Shown piece by piece: positions 37,885 to 45,831 of a stretch of DNA of 55,221 nt. The translations under genes were made by a program, and so were the position numbers. The stretch is taken from the NCBI GenBank assembly GCA_012729015.1, contig JAAYDY010000093.1, forward strand, positions 1 to 55,221, given 5' to 3'. Positions within the stretch are counted from its first letter, which is position 1. The number at the start of each line of letters is the position of its first letter. This stretch comes from Phycisphaerae bacterium (GTDB lineage Bacteria; Planctomycetota; Phycisphaerae; FEN-1346; JAACEH01). The notes under the pieces are model-generated. The model was not told where the DNA came from and ran no database searches. It saw only the letters and a list, made by a program, of their open reading frames with translations.

Positions 37885-38898
37885 TCACCACGCTTCCAGC
37901 TCGCCCACGATCTCTTCCACCAGGTCCTTCAGCGTGATAATGCCGATGAACTGGCCGCGGGCATTTCGGACAATCGCCATCGCGGTACGCGTGCGCTGCA
38001 TGGCGAAGATGGCCTGCGTGACGCCCATGGCCGGATCGAGGTCGAGCGTGGCCGTGGTGAACGTATCGAGGTCCAGGTCGTCGCCCGGTCCGACGTGCTC
38101 CAGGATGTCGTGCACGCGGACCACGCCGAGGACGTTGCGGCCCGTGTTGTCCGTGACCGGCAGACGGCTGTAGGGGCACCCGGCGACGAGGCGGCGGAAC
38201 TCGGGATTGCCCGTGCCGCGGCGGACCGTGACCACGCGCCCGGCCGGGACCATGGCCTGGGCGACACGAACGCCGCGCAGGTCCATGATCTTCTCGACCA
38301 GCTCGTTCTGGTACGGCGTGACGACCCCCTCGGCGGCGCTGTCGCGCAGAATAGCCCGGAGACGGGCCTTGGCCGGAAACGGATCGGCGGCCCCTTTCGG
38401 TCGCACGATCGCGGTCCACACGGAGCTGATGCCCTTCAAAGCGGCCACGAGGCCGAGGGACCGGAAGAAGGCGCCGACGGCCCACAGCGGCTGGGCCCAG
38501 TGCACCATGAGCCGATCGGCGTGGGCGTTGAAGACGTTCTTGGGCACGAGGTCGGCGGCGATGAAGAGCGTCGGCGTCAGAATCGCCGTGGCGAGAAACT
38601 CGGCGTAGAGCGGATCGGCCTCCGGATGGCGGGCCTCCAGCATCCGCGTCATGAGCAAGGTGGCCAGGTAGACGGCCACGTTGCTGCCGATGAGCATGAC
38701 GCAAATCTGACCGGGCATGTCGGCGAGCATTCGAACCAGGAGCCTGGCCTCGGGTCGCCCCTGGCGCTCGGCCAGGTGGAGCCGCACCCGGTTGAGCCGG
38801 TACAGACCGGTCTCGGCCCCGTTGAAGAATCCGGCGGCAAGCACCCCGGCCGTGATGCCGAGGCACGGCAGCAATGCCAGAAGGTCGTGCCAGATCAT
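37885..38898 (-). CDS. CNNM/CBS membrane protein (short CorC-like)
   Basis: A 337-residue protein. It starts with a CNNM (DUF21) membrane domain (helices near 7-25, 60-80, 90-110; GAETGLYRL at 28-36), followed by two CBS domains (LRGVRVAQAMVPAGRVVTV, GVVRVHDIL, NARGQFIGIITLKDLVEEIVGELE). It ends right after the CBS pair and lacks the CorC/HlyC C-terminal module present in its upstream neighbour. CNNM/CorC proteins are linked to magnesium or cobalt export. The start codon overlaps the upstream stop (ATGA), so translation of the pair is coupled. Confidence 0.85.
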   Translation of the reverse strand: MIWHDLLALLPCLGITAGVLAAGFFNGAETGLYRLNRVRLHLAERQGRPEARLLVRMLADMPGQICVMLIGSNVAVYLATLLMTRMLEARHPEADPLYAEFLATAILTPTLFIAADLVPKNVFNAHADRLMVHWAQPLWAVGAFFRSLGLVAALKGISSVWTAIVRPKGAADPFPAKARLRAILRDSAAEGVVTPYQNELVEKIMDLRGVRVAQAMVPAGRVVTVRRGTGNPEFRRLVAGCPYSRLPVTDNTGRNVLGVVRVHDILEHVGPGDDLDLDTFTTATLDLDPAMGVTQAIFAMQRTRTAMAIVRNARGQFIGIITLKDLVEEIVGELEAW

Positions 38899-40217
38899 GT
38901 TCCGCCTCCTGTCGACTGTTCCGCGGTCGGCGGCGCCTCGTCCAGAATCTCCACCAGGATCTTCTTCGGCCACCCGTGCGCGCCGCCGCGGTGGCGACCG
39001 AGCGACCGGACCGTCATCCGCAGGTTGCCCCAGGTGCACTGGTCGCCCTCGCGCGGCAAGCGGCCGAGCAGCCCCGTGACGAAGCCGCCCAGCGTCACCA
39101 CGTCCATATCCGTGTCAAGCTCGGCCGTGGCGTACTCGCGCCAGGCCCGCATCCCCAGATTGGCGTCCAGGAGAAACTCCCGGTCGCTCAGCCGCTCGAC
39201 GCGCGCCTCGATATGATCGTACTCGTCCTGGATGTCGCCGACGATCTGCTCCAGGCAGTCCTCCATCGTCACCAGCCCCGCCGTGCCCCCGTACTCGTCC
39301 ACCACCACGGCCAACTGAATCTGCTCCCGACGGAACAGGCTCAGCACCGCCTCCACCGACGCCAGCTCCGGAACGAACCGGACCGGCTCCACCAGCTCGC
39401 GCACCGGCTTGTGCGGCTCCAGAAACGCCCGACGCGACGTCACCAGGCCGACCACGTCGTCGATCGACCCGCGGTAGACGACCATGCGCTTCATCCGCGT
39501 GCGGCGGAACTCGTCGAGCAGACGCTCGGTCGGCGCCGTGAGGTCGAAGGCCACAACGTCCACGCGCGGCACCATGACCTCGCGGAGCCGGATCTCGTGC
39601 AGCTGGAGCACCTCGTTGATCATGTCGCCCTCGTTGCGGTCCACGGCCCCCTCGTCGCCGGCCAGATCGACGATGGCCTGAAGCTCTTCCGTGGTGACGA
39701 GCAAGTGGGCGCCGCGGGAACGGCGGCCGGTCACGAGCCGCGTCAGCGGTTCGACGACGCCGCGATCCAGCACCACGACGACCGGCCTCAGGAGCCACCG
39801 CAGTCCCCACAGCGGCACGCCCGCCAGCCGCGCCATGCCCTCCGGCGCCGTGGCGGCAATGGTCTTCGGGGCGACCTCGCCGCAGACGACCACCGCCAGA
39901 AGCATGGCCAGGCCCGTCGCCACCCCGGCCACGTGGCTGCGCGAGCCGATGCTCCAGACGATGGTGCTGGAGACCGCGTAGAACGTGACGTTGACGATCA
40001 TGTTGCCCAGCAGGAGCGTGACCAGGAGAGATCGGGGCTGGGCGACCAGCGCGGCGGCCAGCCGTTCGGTCCGATGCGGTCCCGAGCGGAACCGGCGCAG
40101 GCGGTCGCGCGAGAGGCTGAACAGGGCGGTCTCGCTGCCGGAGAAAAAGGCGCTGAGGGCCAGAAGGCACGCCATGGCCACGAGCCGCAACGCGTGCTCG
40201 CTCAGCCACTCAACCAT
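38895..40217 (-). CDS. CNNM/CBS/CorC_HlyC membrane protein
   Basis: A 440-residue protein with full family architecture: CNNM membrane domain (SAFFSGSETALFSLS at 22-36; several helices), two CBS domains (LREVMVPRVDVVAF, VVVDEYGGTAGLVTMEDCLEQIVGDI) and a CorC/HlyC domain (about 355-430, with LGGFVTGLLGRLP). It is probably an inner-membrane ion transporter or regulator of Mg2+/Co2+ flux. The ATG at 40217 with GCGGAGG upstream was chosen; frame further upstream has no RBS. It is followed with a 4-bp overlap by the shorter CNNM/CBS gene, suggesting a heteromeric complex. Confidence 0.88.
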   Translation of the reverse strand: MVEWLSEHALRLVAMACLLALSAFFSGSETALFSLSRDRLRRFRSGPHRTERLAAALVAQPRSLLVTLLLGNMIVNVTFYAVSSTIVWSIGSRSHVAGVATGLAMLLAVVVCGEVAPKTIAATAPEGMARLAGVPLWGLRWLLRPVVVVLDRGVVEPLTRLVTGRRSRGAHLLVTTEELQAIVDLAGDEGAVDRNEGDMINEVLQLHEIRLREVMVPRVDVVAFDLTAPTERLLDEFRRTRMKRMVVYRGSIDDVVGLVTSRRAFLEPHKPVRELVEPVRFVPELASVEAVLSLFRREQIQLAVVVDEYGGTAGLVTMEDCLEQIVGDIQDEYDHIEARVERLSDREFLLDANLGMRAWREYATAELDTDMDVVTLGGFVTGLLGRLPREGDQCTWGNLRMTVRSLGRHRGGAHGWPKKILVEILDEAPPTAEQSTGGGT

Positions 40218-40392
40218 GGCGAACCTCCGCGAGCGTTTCCGCGGCGCGCAGCCCAAGGGGACCGGTCGCGGCGCAAGCCGACGCCCGGAGCAAACGCCTG
40301 TGGAGATCATCACGGCGGTTCATGATAAAAGCCATCTTACCGCCCCACGGGCAGGATTTCCACGGGGTTGTTGTTCGGGCGGCATCTGGCTC

Positions 40393-41037
40393 TCACAGCA
40401 GGTCGCCCTGGGAGCGGAGCCAGACGATGTTGTCGTGGCCGGGGATGACGAAGTCGCCGATCTGGAGCACCTCGGCGAACGATTCGGCCGCCTTGTTGCG
40501 GTCCCAGAGGGTCGGCCCCAGGTCGCCGTGCTCCAGGTAATCGCGCGTCAGCAGGGCGTCGCCGGCGACAAACGTCGTCTCGGTCGGCGTGTTGACCATG
40601 AGCGAACAGTGCCCCGGCGAGTGGCCGGCCGTGGGGAAGATGTCCACCCCCGGCGCGATGCTGTCGGGGGCCGGCTTGAGCCGCTTGAGCACGGCGGCCA
40701 TCGTCTTGTCGCCCTTGAGCTCGGCCTTGCCGTAAGCGATTTCCTCGGCAAAGGCCAGCCAGCGGGCCTTCGGGAACGTCTCGACGCCGCCGACGTGCGC
40801 CGGGTCCAGGTGCGTCAGGAACACGTCCGTGACGTCTTCGGGCTTCAGCCCCGTCCGGTAGAACAGAACCGCCCGCAGCACCGCGTCGGGCCACCCCGGA
40901 TCGACCACCAGCGTGGTCTGGCCGCTGCGCACCAGCGTACACGTGGCCACCTCGTCGCGCACGTTGCCCGTCTCGTTCCAGAACCTGTTCTTGGCGAGCG
41001 TTCCAATAGCCAGAACGTCCACGCGCAAATCGCTCAT
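40393..41037 (-). CDS. MBL-fold metallo-hydrolase with altered active-site motif
   Basis: A 214-residue protein with a good RBS (GAGGAGG). It follows the metallo-beta-lactamase fold: a beta-sandwich start, THLDPAHVGG, TAGHSPGHCSL (His139), AGDALL (Asp160) and IPGHDNIVW (His201). In the first motif the usual H-x-H-x-D-H reads H76-L-D78-P-A80-H81, so the second histidine and the catalytic aspartate are replaced. The remaining ligands (H76, H81, H139, D160, H201) are present, so one metal may bind, possibly with D78 as a substitute. Its reaction is unknown. Confidence 0.8.
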   Translation of the reverse strand: MSDLRVDVLAIGTLAKNRFWNETGNVRDEVATCTLVRSGQTTLVVDPGWPDAVLRAVLFYRTGLKPEDVTDVFLTHLDPAHVGGVETFPKARWLAFAEEIAYGKAELKGDKTMAAVLKRLKPAPDSIAPGVDIFPTAGHSPGHCSLMVNTPTETTFVAGDALLTRDYLEHGDLGPTLWDRNKAAESFAEVLQIGDFVIPGHDNIVWLRSQGDLL

Positions 41038-41090
41038 GCAGTGCCTCCTCGGCGGCCCGTCCGGTATTGTCGCGGGCCGCGCCGCCCGAG

Positions 41091-41119
41091 ATTATGGGGT
41101 GGCAGGGCGGCCAAGGCAA
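41091..41119 (-). promoter_or_regulatory. Promoter of the MBL-fold gene
   Basis: On the minus strand TTGCCT (41119-41114), 17 bp, CATAAT (41096-41091). Predicted start near 41084; 47-nt leader. Confidence 0.6.
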
Positions 41120-41151
41120 GGCTTTTGCCTCCGCCCCCGGCCTAACTCTCG

Positions 41152-41188
41152 TCGGCCCTTCGGGCCGCAGATGCCGGCGTACCAGGGG
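41152..41188 (+). repeat. Family F repeat, copy 2
   Basis: GGCCCTTCGGGCC followed by GCAGATGCCGGCGTACCAGG, as at 21759-21795 with a few changes. Confidence 0.75.
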
Positions 41189-41427
41189 AACTGAACCGCG
41201 AAAAAACGCGCGTTCCTGCGCTCGTGTCCGCGCGAACGTCTGGGTTTCGCCGTCATTCAGAGAAAACGTAAGGACAGAGAGGGCAATGTGTTAGAGTTGC
41301 CCCGGCCAGTGTCGCCGCCCGTCGCGCTTGCCTGCGTGCGATCCGCATGGATGATCTTCCCAGGCCAGGGCCTCAAGGCTGCGATGGCCACGGCGCCGTT
41401 GACTTGTGGGGCGGCGATCGGTGCATT

Positions 41428-41483
41428 CCGGGGGCGGTTCATCCCCCGGTCTGCTGTAGCTGACACGGCGGCATGAAGCCGCC
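41428..41483 (+). promoter_or_regulatory. Tandem hairpins in the leader of the PEP-CTERM gene
   Basis: CCGGGGG (41428-41434) pairs with CCCCCGG (41443-41449), then GGCGGC (41467-41472) pairs with GCCGCC (41478-41483) with an ATGAA loop. The second ends 26 nt before the GTG start. It matches no riboswitch class I know. Confidence 0.45.
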
Positions 41484-41509
41484 ATTGTGTGAACTGGGGA
41501 GTCCGAATC

Positions 41510-42514
41510 GTGAAAACTGCTGTCCGTGCAGTCGTCCTCGTGATGGTATTGCTCCTGTCCCAACCGGCGCTGGCCGACGCGATCGACCCGTTCGATTACT
41601 TCAGCGTTTACTCCCTGGGCGACATCGGCACATCGGGCAGGCGGTTCCAGGCCACCTTCTCCGGCACGGCCGGCGCCGCCGGGAACGTCCACCTGAGTTC
41701 GTCCAGCATCCTGCCCGCCTCGACCGCCGGATACGCCCTGCACGTCGGCGGCGACCTGAGCGCCCAGTACTCGACCACGTTCGGCGGCCTCACGGAAGCC
41801 GGTGGGCAGATCGGCATGAACGGCGTGATCGTTCGGGGCGACCTCCATGCCGGCGGCAGCATCAGCGACTTCGGCTGGGGCGGGGCGACCATTCAGGGCT
41901 CGGCCTATGCCGCCGGGACCGTCACGTTCTCCAACCGCGTCAGCGTGCAGGGCACGCATGCCGGGGCGCCGTACGAGTCCCACGTGGACCACCAGGTCGT
42001 GTCCGCCTGTTTCCGGGACACGTCCAGCTATATCGGCGGTCTGTCCTCCACCGGGTCCGTGAACAACTACTACGGCAACCTGATCTTCACGGGCCAGAGC
42101 GGGCTCAACGTCGTCGAGATCGACCAGCAGACGCTGCGCAACGCCTGGGGCTTCACGATCATCGCTCCGGAGGATTCCGTGGTGCTCATCAACGTGCTGG
42201 ACACGACGGTGTCGCTGGATAACACGACCTGGGTGCTCCAGGGCGGCATCGAGCGGCAATCGGTCCTGCTGAACATGCCCCATGCCGTGAACCTCACCCT
42301 CAGCCAGACGAACGCGGTCAACATCCTCGCGCCGTGGGCCACGACGGAGTTCCTGCAAGGGAACGTCGACGGCATGCTGGTGGTGGGCAACCTGTATGGG
42401 GGCGGCCACGTGACCGGCGGCGGCACGTTCGACGCATCGACGGTGCCCGAGCCGGCGACGCTGTCGATGCTCGTGCTTGGCGGCCTGGCGCTGCTGTGGC
42501 GCCGTCGGGCCTGA
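41510..42514 (+). CDS. Choice-of-anchor A family PEP-CTERM protein
   Basis: A 334-residue exported protein. The start is GTG at 41510 (GGGGAG nine bases upstream), giving a basic-hydrophobic signal peptide ending LADA. The body is beta-rich with features I associate with the choice-of-anchor A domain: an early YSLGDIGTSGR-like strand pair, VLLNMPHAVNLTL, NILAPWATTEFLQGNVDGMLVVGNL and a Gly-rich turn GGGHVTGGG. The C-terminus VPEPATLSMLVLGGLALLWRRRA is a PEP-CTERM sorting tail. It is expected to be exported, processed by an exosortase and displayed or released as a surface or adhesive protein. The downstream flagellar operon starts 290 bp later and is separately controlled. Confidence 0.82.
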   Translation: MKTAVRAVVLVMVLLLSQPALADAIDPFDYFSVYSLGDIGTSGRRFQATFSGTAGAAGNVHLSSSSILPASTAGYALHVGGDLSAQYSTTFGGLTEAGGQIGMNGVIVRGDLHAGGSISDFGWGGATIQGSAYAAGTVTFSNRVSVQGTHAGAPYESHVDHQVVSACFRDTSSYIGGLSSTGSVNNYYGNLIFTGQSGLNVVEIDQQTLRNAWGFTIIAPEDSVVLINVLDTTVSLDNTTWVLQGGIERQSVLLNMPHAVNLTLSQTNAVNILAPWATTEFLQGNVDGMLVVGNLYGGGHVTGGGTFDASTVPEPATLSMLVLGGLALLWRRRA

Positions 42515-42540
42515 CCGCCGCCATCCTCTCGCTGCGTTCA

Positions 42541-42602
42541 CCGTAGGGGGCGCGTCGCTGCGCGTTCCGAGCCTCGTCCAGGGGCAAGCCGCCCCGAACT
42601 CG
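42541..42602 (+). repeat. Family E repeat, copy 4 (diverged)
   Basis: CCGTAGGGGGCGCGTCGCTGC then CCGAGCCTCGTCCAGGGGC and GCCGCCCCGA align with copy 1, but several arm positions have changed so the stem is weaker. Confidence 0.6.
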
Positions 42603-42803
42603 TCACGTCCTCTCCGCGGCGGCAAGAATTGCGCCTCGGGACGATGAAACTTCCTGAAGCCCATAGCACGCTGGGTCTCGTCACGGGCCGTTGCCGGAGA
42701 ATCCGACGACGGCCAACGCATTTCTAACACCTTGTACCACAATGGGTTGAGATCGCCTCGGGGCATCTGCCGGCCCCCCGTCCGCACCGGGGCCGCACGC
42801 CGT

Positions 42804-42819
42804 TGGCACGGGCTTTGCC
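42804..42819 (+). promoter_or_regulatory. Sigma-54 (RpoN) promoter of the flagellar operon
   Basis: TGGCACG (42804-42810), 4 bases, TTGCC (42815-42819), a perfect match to the -24/-12 consensus TGGCACG-N4-TTGC(A/T) except the last base. The transcription start should fall near 42830, about 54 nt before the first open reading frame. Confidence 0.85.
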
Positions 42820-42883
42820 AAAACACCTGTTGGAGACGGTTTGTCCATGGCAGTCGGCACCGGCGGCACAGAGGGGATGATTC

Positions 42884-43087
42884 ATGACGAAGCTGTTCCA
42901 GGAAGCGGTTCCATCCGAGCGTGGGACGATCGAGGACCGGTTGCCCGAAATGCTGGACCAGGTGCTGAGCCGGTTCCGGCGCGTGGGCGTGCAGCGGATA
43001 TGTCTGCTGGCCGAGGAAATGGTCCGGGCGCGGATGGAGCAGCCGGCGACGGCGCACCTGGCGCCGAGTCCGGCGCGGCGGAACTGA
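42884..43087 (+). CDS. Small unknown protein, first gene of the flagellar operon
   Basis: 67 residues. ATG at 42884 after AGAGGGG, 54 nt after the predicted sigma-54 start and 22 bp before flgF. The sequence is a highly charged predicted helix (GTIEDRLPEMLDQVLSRF, then LLAEEMVRARMEQ), soluble, with a Pro/Ala/Arg tail. Third codon positions are nearly all G or C, as in its neighbours. No family known to me. A small regulator or assembly factor of flagella is possible; a chance frame is less likely given the RBS and position. Confidence 0.6.
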   Translation: MTKLFQEAVPSERGTIEDRLPEMLDQVLSRFRRVGVQRICLLAEEMVRARMEQPATAHLAPSPARRN

Positions 43088-43109
43088 CGGCGGCCCTAGG
43101 AGACGCGGC

Positions 43110-43874
43110 GTGCTTTACGGGCTTTACCTTTCGGCGACGGGCATGATCGTGCAGCGGCACCAGCACGAAGTCATCGCCAACAACATGGCCAACGTCAACA
43201 CGACGGCGTTCAAGCGCGACGTGGCGACGTTCCGCCTGCGTGCGCCGGAGTCGCAATCGAGCGCCTCGGGCATGGCCTACCGCGAGCCGCTGCTGGATCG
43301 CCTCGGCGGCGGCACGTTCGTCAACCCCACCTACACGGAATTCGCCCAGGGCGAGATCGAAAAGACCGACCGGGCCCTGGACGTGTGCCTGCGGGGGCCG
43401 GGGTTCTTCACGGTGCGGGACGCCCAGGGCAAGACGTTCTATACGCGGGACGGGCGCTTCGCGCTGGAGCGCGGTACAGGGCGGCTGACGACGCTGGACG
43501 GGGCGTGCATGGTGCTGGGGGCCACGGGGCAGCCGATCCAGGTGGACCCGTCGCGCGACGTGACGATCAGCAGCGACGGCATGATCAACCAGGACGGCCA
43601 GGCCGCGGGCCGCCTGCACGTGGTGGATTTCGAGAACGTGCGGGCCCTGCGCAAGGTCGGGGCGAACCTGTACGAGCACTCCGGCGCCGAGCCGGAGCGG
43701 ATGCGCTCGCCGCAGGTGCTGGCCGGGGCGCTGGAGCGCAGCGGCTCGGACCCGGTGCGCGAACTGGTGTCGATGATCGAGGCCCAGCGGGCATACGAAG
43801 CCAACGCCCGCATGGTGACGGTTCAGAACGAAACGCTGGGCCGCGTGGTCAACGACCTGGCCCGCAACGTCTGA
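43110..43874 (+). CDS. flgF: Flagellar basal-body rod protein FlgF
   Basis: A 254-residue axial protein. The start is GTG at 43110 with TAGGAGA upstream. N-terminal LYLSATGMIVQRHQHEVIANN and NVNTTAFKRD, split here, is the rod/hook N-terminal motif; IEKTDRALDVCLRGPGFF is the FlgF/FlgG core, and MIEAQRAYEANARM is the C-terminal motif. FlgF forms the proximal part of the rod just below FlgG. Assignment to FlgF rather than FlgG rests on position directly before a canonical FlgG. It is exported by the flagellar type III apparatus, without a signal peptide. Confidence 0.85.
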   Translation: MLYGLYLSATGMIVQRHQHEVIANNMANVNTTAFKRDVATFRLRAPESQSSASGMAYREPLLDRLGGGTFVNPTYTEFAQGEIEKTDRALDVCLRGPGFFTVRDAQGKTFYTRDGRFALERGTGRLTTLDGACMVLGATGQPIQVDPSRDVTISSDGMINQDGQAAGRLHVVDFENVRALRKVGANLYEHSGAEPERMRSPQVLAGALERSGSDPVRELVSMIEAQRAYEANARMVTVQNETLGRVVNDLARNV

Positions 43875-43898
43875 CGACTTCTGGCAAGGAGCGGATGA

Positions 43899-44699
43899 AT
43901 GCGTTCGATGGCGACGGCGGCAACCGGCATGAAGGCGATGACGCTCCAGGTGGACGTGATCGCCAACAACCTGGCGAACATCAACACGACGGGCTTCAAG
44001 CGCGGCCGGGCCCTGTTCCAGGACCTGTTCTACCAGCAGCTCCGCCAGCCCGGCACCACCAACGGCATGGGCAACACGAACCCGTCCGGCGTGCAGATCG
44101 GCCTGGGTGTCCAGGCGGCCAGCACGATGGACGTGTTCGAGCAGGGCGACTTCGAGCCCAGCAGCCGCGACCTCGACGTGGCCATCCGCGGACGCGGGTT
44201 CTTCTCGGTCAAGATCTACGACGACCTGGGCGAGGGCGTCGGCTACACCCGCGACGGCAGCTTCTTCATCAACGCCAACGGCGACATGGTGCTGGGCGGC
44301 CCGGACGGCTTCCTTCTGGAGCCGCAGGTCACCGTGCCGACGGATTACCTGACGATCGACATCACGCCCGACGGGCAGGTGAACGTGACGACGCCGGGCA
44401 GCGTGACGCCGACCACCTCCGGGGTGATCCAGTTGGCGAACTTCACGAACCCCGAGGGTCTGATCAAGGTGGGCAGCAACATGTACGTGCGCAGCGCCAG
44501 CAGCGGCGACCCGACCATCAGCGACCCTGGCAGCGAAGGCGCGGGGACGCTGGTCCAGCAGTACCTCGAGAAGAGCAACGTGGACGCGGTACGCGAGCTG
44601 ACCAGCCTGATCGAGGCGCAGCGGGCGTTCGAGCTCAACAGCCGCGTCATCGAGACCTCGGACGAGATGCTCCAGGTGGTGAACAACCTGAAGGCGTAA
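43899..44699 (+). CDS. flgG: Flagellar distal rod protein FlgG
   Basis: 266 residues, the standard FlgG length. DVIANNLANINTTGFKRGR at the N-terminus, a LDVAIRGRGFFSVK core and an LIEAQRAFELNSRVI C-terminal motif are all canonical. FlgG polymerises into the distal rod through the P and L rings. It lies 24 bp after flgF with AAGGA upstream. Nothing unusual. Confidence 0.95.
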   Translation: MRSMATAATGMKAMTLQVDVIANNLANINTTGFKRGRALFQDLFYQQLRQPGTTNGMGNTNPSGVQIGLGVQAASTMDVFEQGDFEPSSRDLDVAIRGRGFFSVKIYDDLGEGVGYTRDGSFFINANGDMVLGGPDGFLLEPQVTVPTDYLTIDITPDGQVNVTTPGSVTPTTSGVIQLANFTNPEGLIKVGSNMYVRSASSGDPTISDPGSEGAGTLVQQYLEKSNVDAVRELTSLIEAQRAFELNSRVIETSDEMLQVVNNLKA

Positions 44700-44754
44700 C
44701 CGTCCGGCCGGGTCCGCCCGACGGAGTCGGCCGGTGTGACAGCGGAGGCCTGAG

Positions 44755-45831
44755 ATGATACGAGCAACGGTGGTGGCGATGGCGGCGAGCGTTCTGTGGG
44801 CCGGGACGGTCTGCGCCGCTACGAATGTTCACCTTCAGCGCGAGGCGACGGTTCAGGGTACGACGATTCGCCTGGGCGACGTGGCGCTGGTCGAGGGCGA
44901 CCGCGCCGACGACCTGAAGGCGCTGGTCGTGTGCCCGTCGCCGCTGGCCGGCAGCAGCGTGTCGCTCGACCGGCAGAAGATTCGCCGTCGGCTGCTGGCG
45001 GTCGCAGGCGCGGCCGACGTGGAGCTGGCCGGGGCCGACGCCTGCACCGTCAGCCGCGCCGAAGCGCAGCCGGACACCGTGCGGACTCCGGTGGCCTCGG
45101 CGCCGGCGGGCGCCGGGCAGCGCCTCGAGCAGGTGCTCCGCGAAGCGATTCAGCGCCGCATCGACCTGCCGCAGGATCGGTACCGGATCGAATTCGACCC
45201 GCGCGACGCGGCGACCCTGGCGATGACCGACCGGGAGCAGTCGTTCCGCGTGGAGCTCGGCGCCGGCGAAAAGGTGTTCGGTGCGGCGGCGTCCCGGATC
45301 GAGGTCACGAGCGTCCAGGGTCAGGATCGCACGCCTCGTACCCTCTACATCCGCTATCGCGTGGTGCAGTTGGCGGCGGTGGTCGTGGCCGCGCGAGACA
45401 TTCGCCAGGGCGAGGTGCTGGGCCGCGAGGACGTGCGTCTGGAGCGGCGCGAGTTCCGCGACGAGCGCGTGGACGGCCTGCGGCACCTGGAGGACGTGGT
45501 GGGCTCGACAGCCCGGTCGGCCCTGGTGGCCGGCCAGACGCTCTGCGACAACGACGTGACGCGGACGTTGCTGGTGCGCCGCGGCGACGTGGTGACGGTG
45601 TACGTGTACGGTCGCGGCTTCACGCTGAAGACGCGGTGCCGCGCGTTGGAGACGGGCGAACGCGACGCGACGATCGCCCTGGAAGGCATGGACGGCCGCG
45701 GCAAGTTCTATGCTCGCGTCATTGATGCGCGCACGGCCGAGCTTCGTCTGGCCGACGCGCCGGCACGACGGGCCGAGGCGCAGCCGGCGTCGCCCGATAC
45801 GGCCGAAGGCGTCCGCAAAGGAGAAAGCTGA
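44755..45831 (+). CDS. flgA: Flagellar P-ring assembly chaperone FlgA
   Basis: 358 residues with a signal peptide (cleavage near VCAA) and RBS GGAGG. The C-terminal half has a SAF domain (VVVAARDIRQGEVLGREDV, from about residue 208) followed by VVTVYVYGRGF and DARTAEL, matching the FlgA C-terminal module. In other species FlgA is a periplasmic chaperone that lets FlgI assemble into the P ring, so its position before flgH and flgI fits. It is longer than the roughly 220 residues of E. coli FlgA because of an extra N-terminal region. Its stop overlaps the flgH start by one base. Confidence 0.9.
   Translation: MIRATVVAMAASVLWAGTVCAATNVHLQREATVQGTTIRLGDVALVEGDRADDLKALVVCPSPLAGSSVSLDRQKIRRRLLAVAGAADVELAGADACTVSRAEAQPDTVRTPVASAPAGAGQRLEQVLREAIQRRIDLPQDRYRIEFDPRDAATLAMTDREQSFRVELGAGEKVFGAAASRIEVTSVQGQDRTPRTLYIRYRVVQLAAVVVAARDIRQGEVLGREDVRLERREFRDERVDGLRHLEDVVGSTARSALVAGQTLCDNDVTRTLLVRRGDVVTVYVYGRGFTLKTRCRALETGERDATIALEGMDGRGKFYARVIDARTAELRLADAPARRAEAQPASPDTAEGVRKGES

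Larger units (their letters stand above)
41038..41509. other. Intergenic, 472 bp: promoter, repeat, structured leader
   Basis: No credible gene. It contains the promoter of the MBL gene, a family F repeat (41152-41188) and a pair of hairpins ahead of the choice-of-anchor-A gene. The 41200-41400 segment shows nothing else recognisable. Confidence 0.65.
42515..42883. other. Intergenic, 369 bp: repeat and sigma-54 promoter
   Basis: No credible gene. It holds a diverged family E repeat (42541-42602) and the flagellar promoter at 42804-42819. The stretch between them (about 42610-42790) shows nothing further. Confidence 0.65.

Noticed and set aside
41428..41483. A known riboswitch (for example c-di-GMP or cobalamin) before the PEP-CTERM gene
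   Set aside because: None of the conserved sequence blocks of those classes is present; only two simple stems.
42841..43146. A 101-codon frame overlapping the 67-residue gene and flgF start
   Set aside because: It overlaps flgF in another frame, has no good RBS and the composition is random-like.
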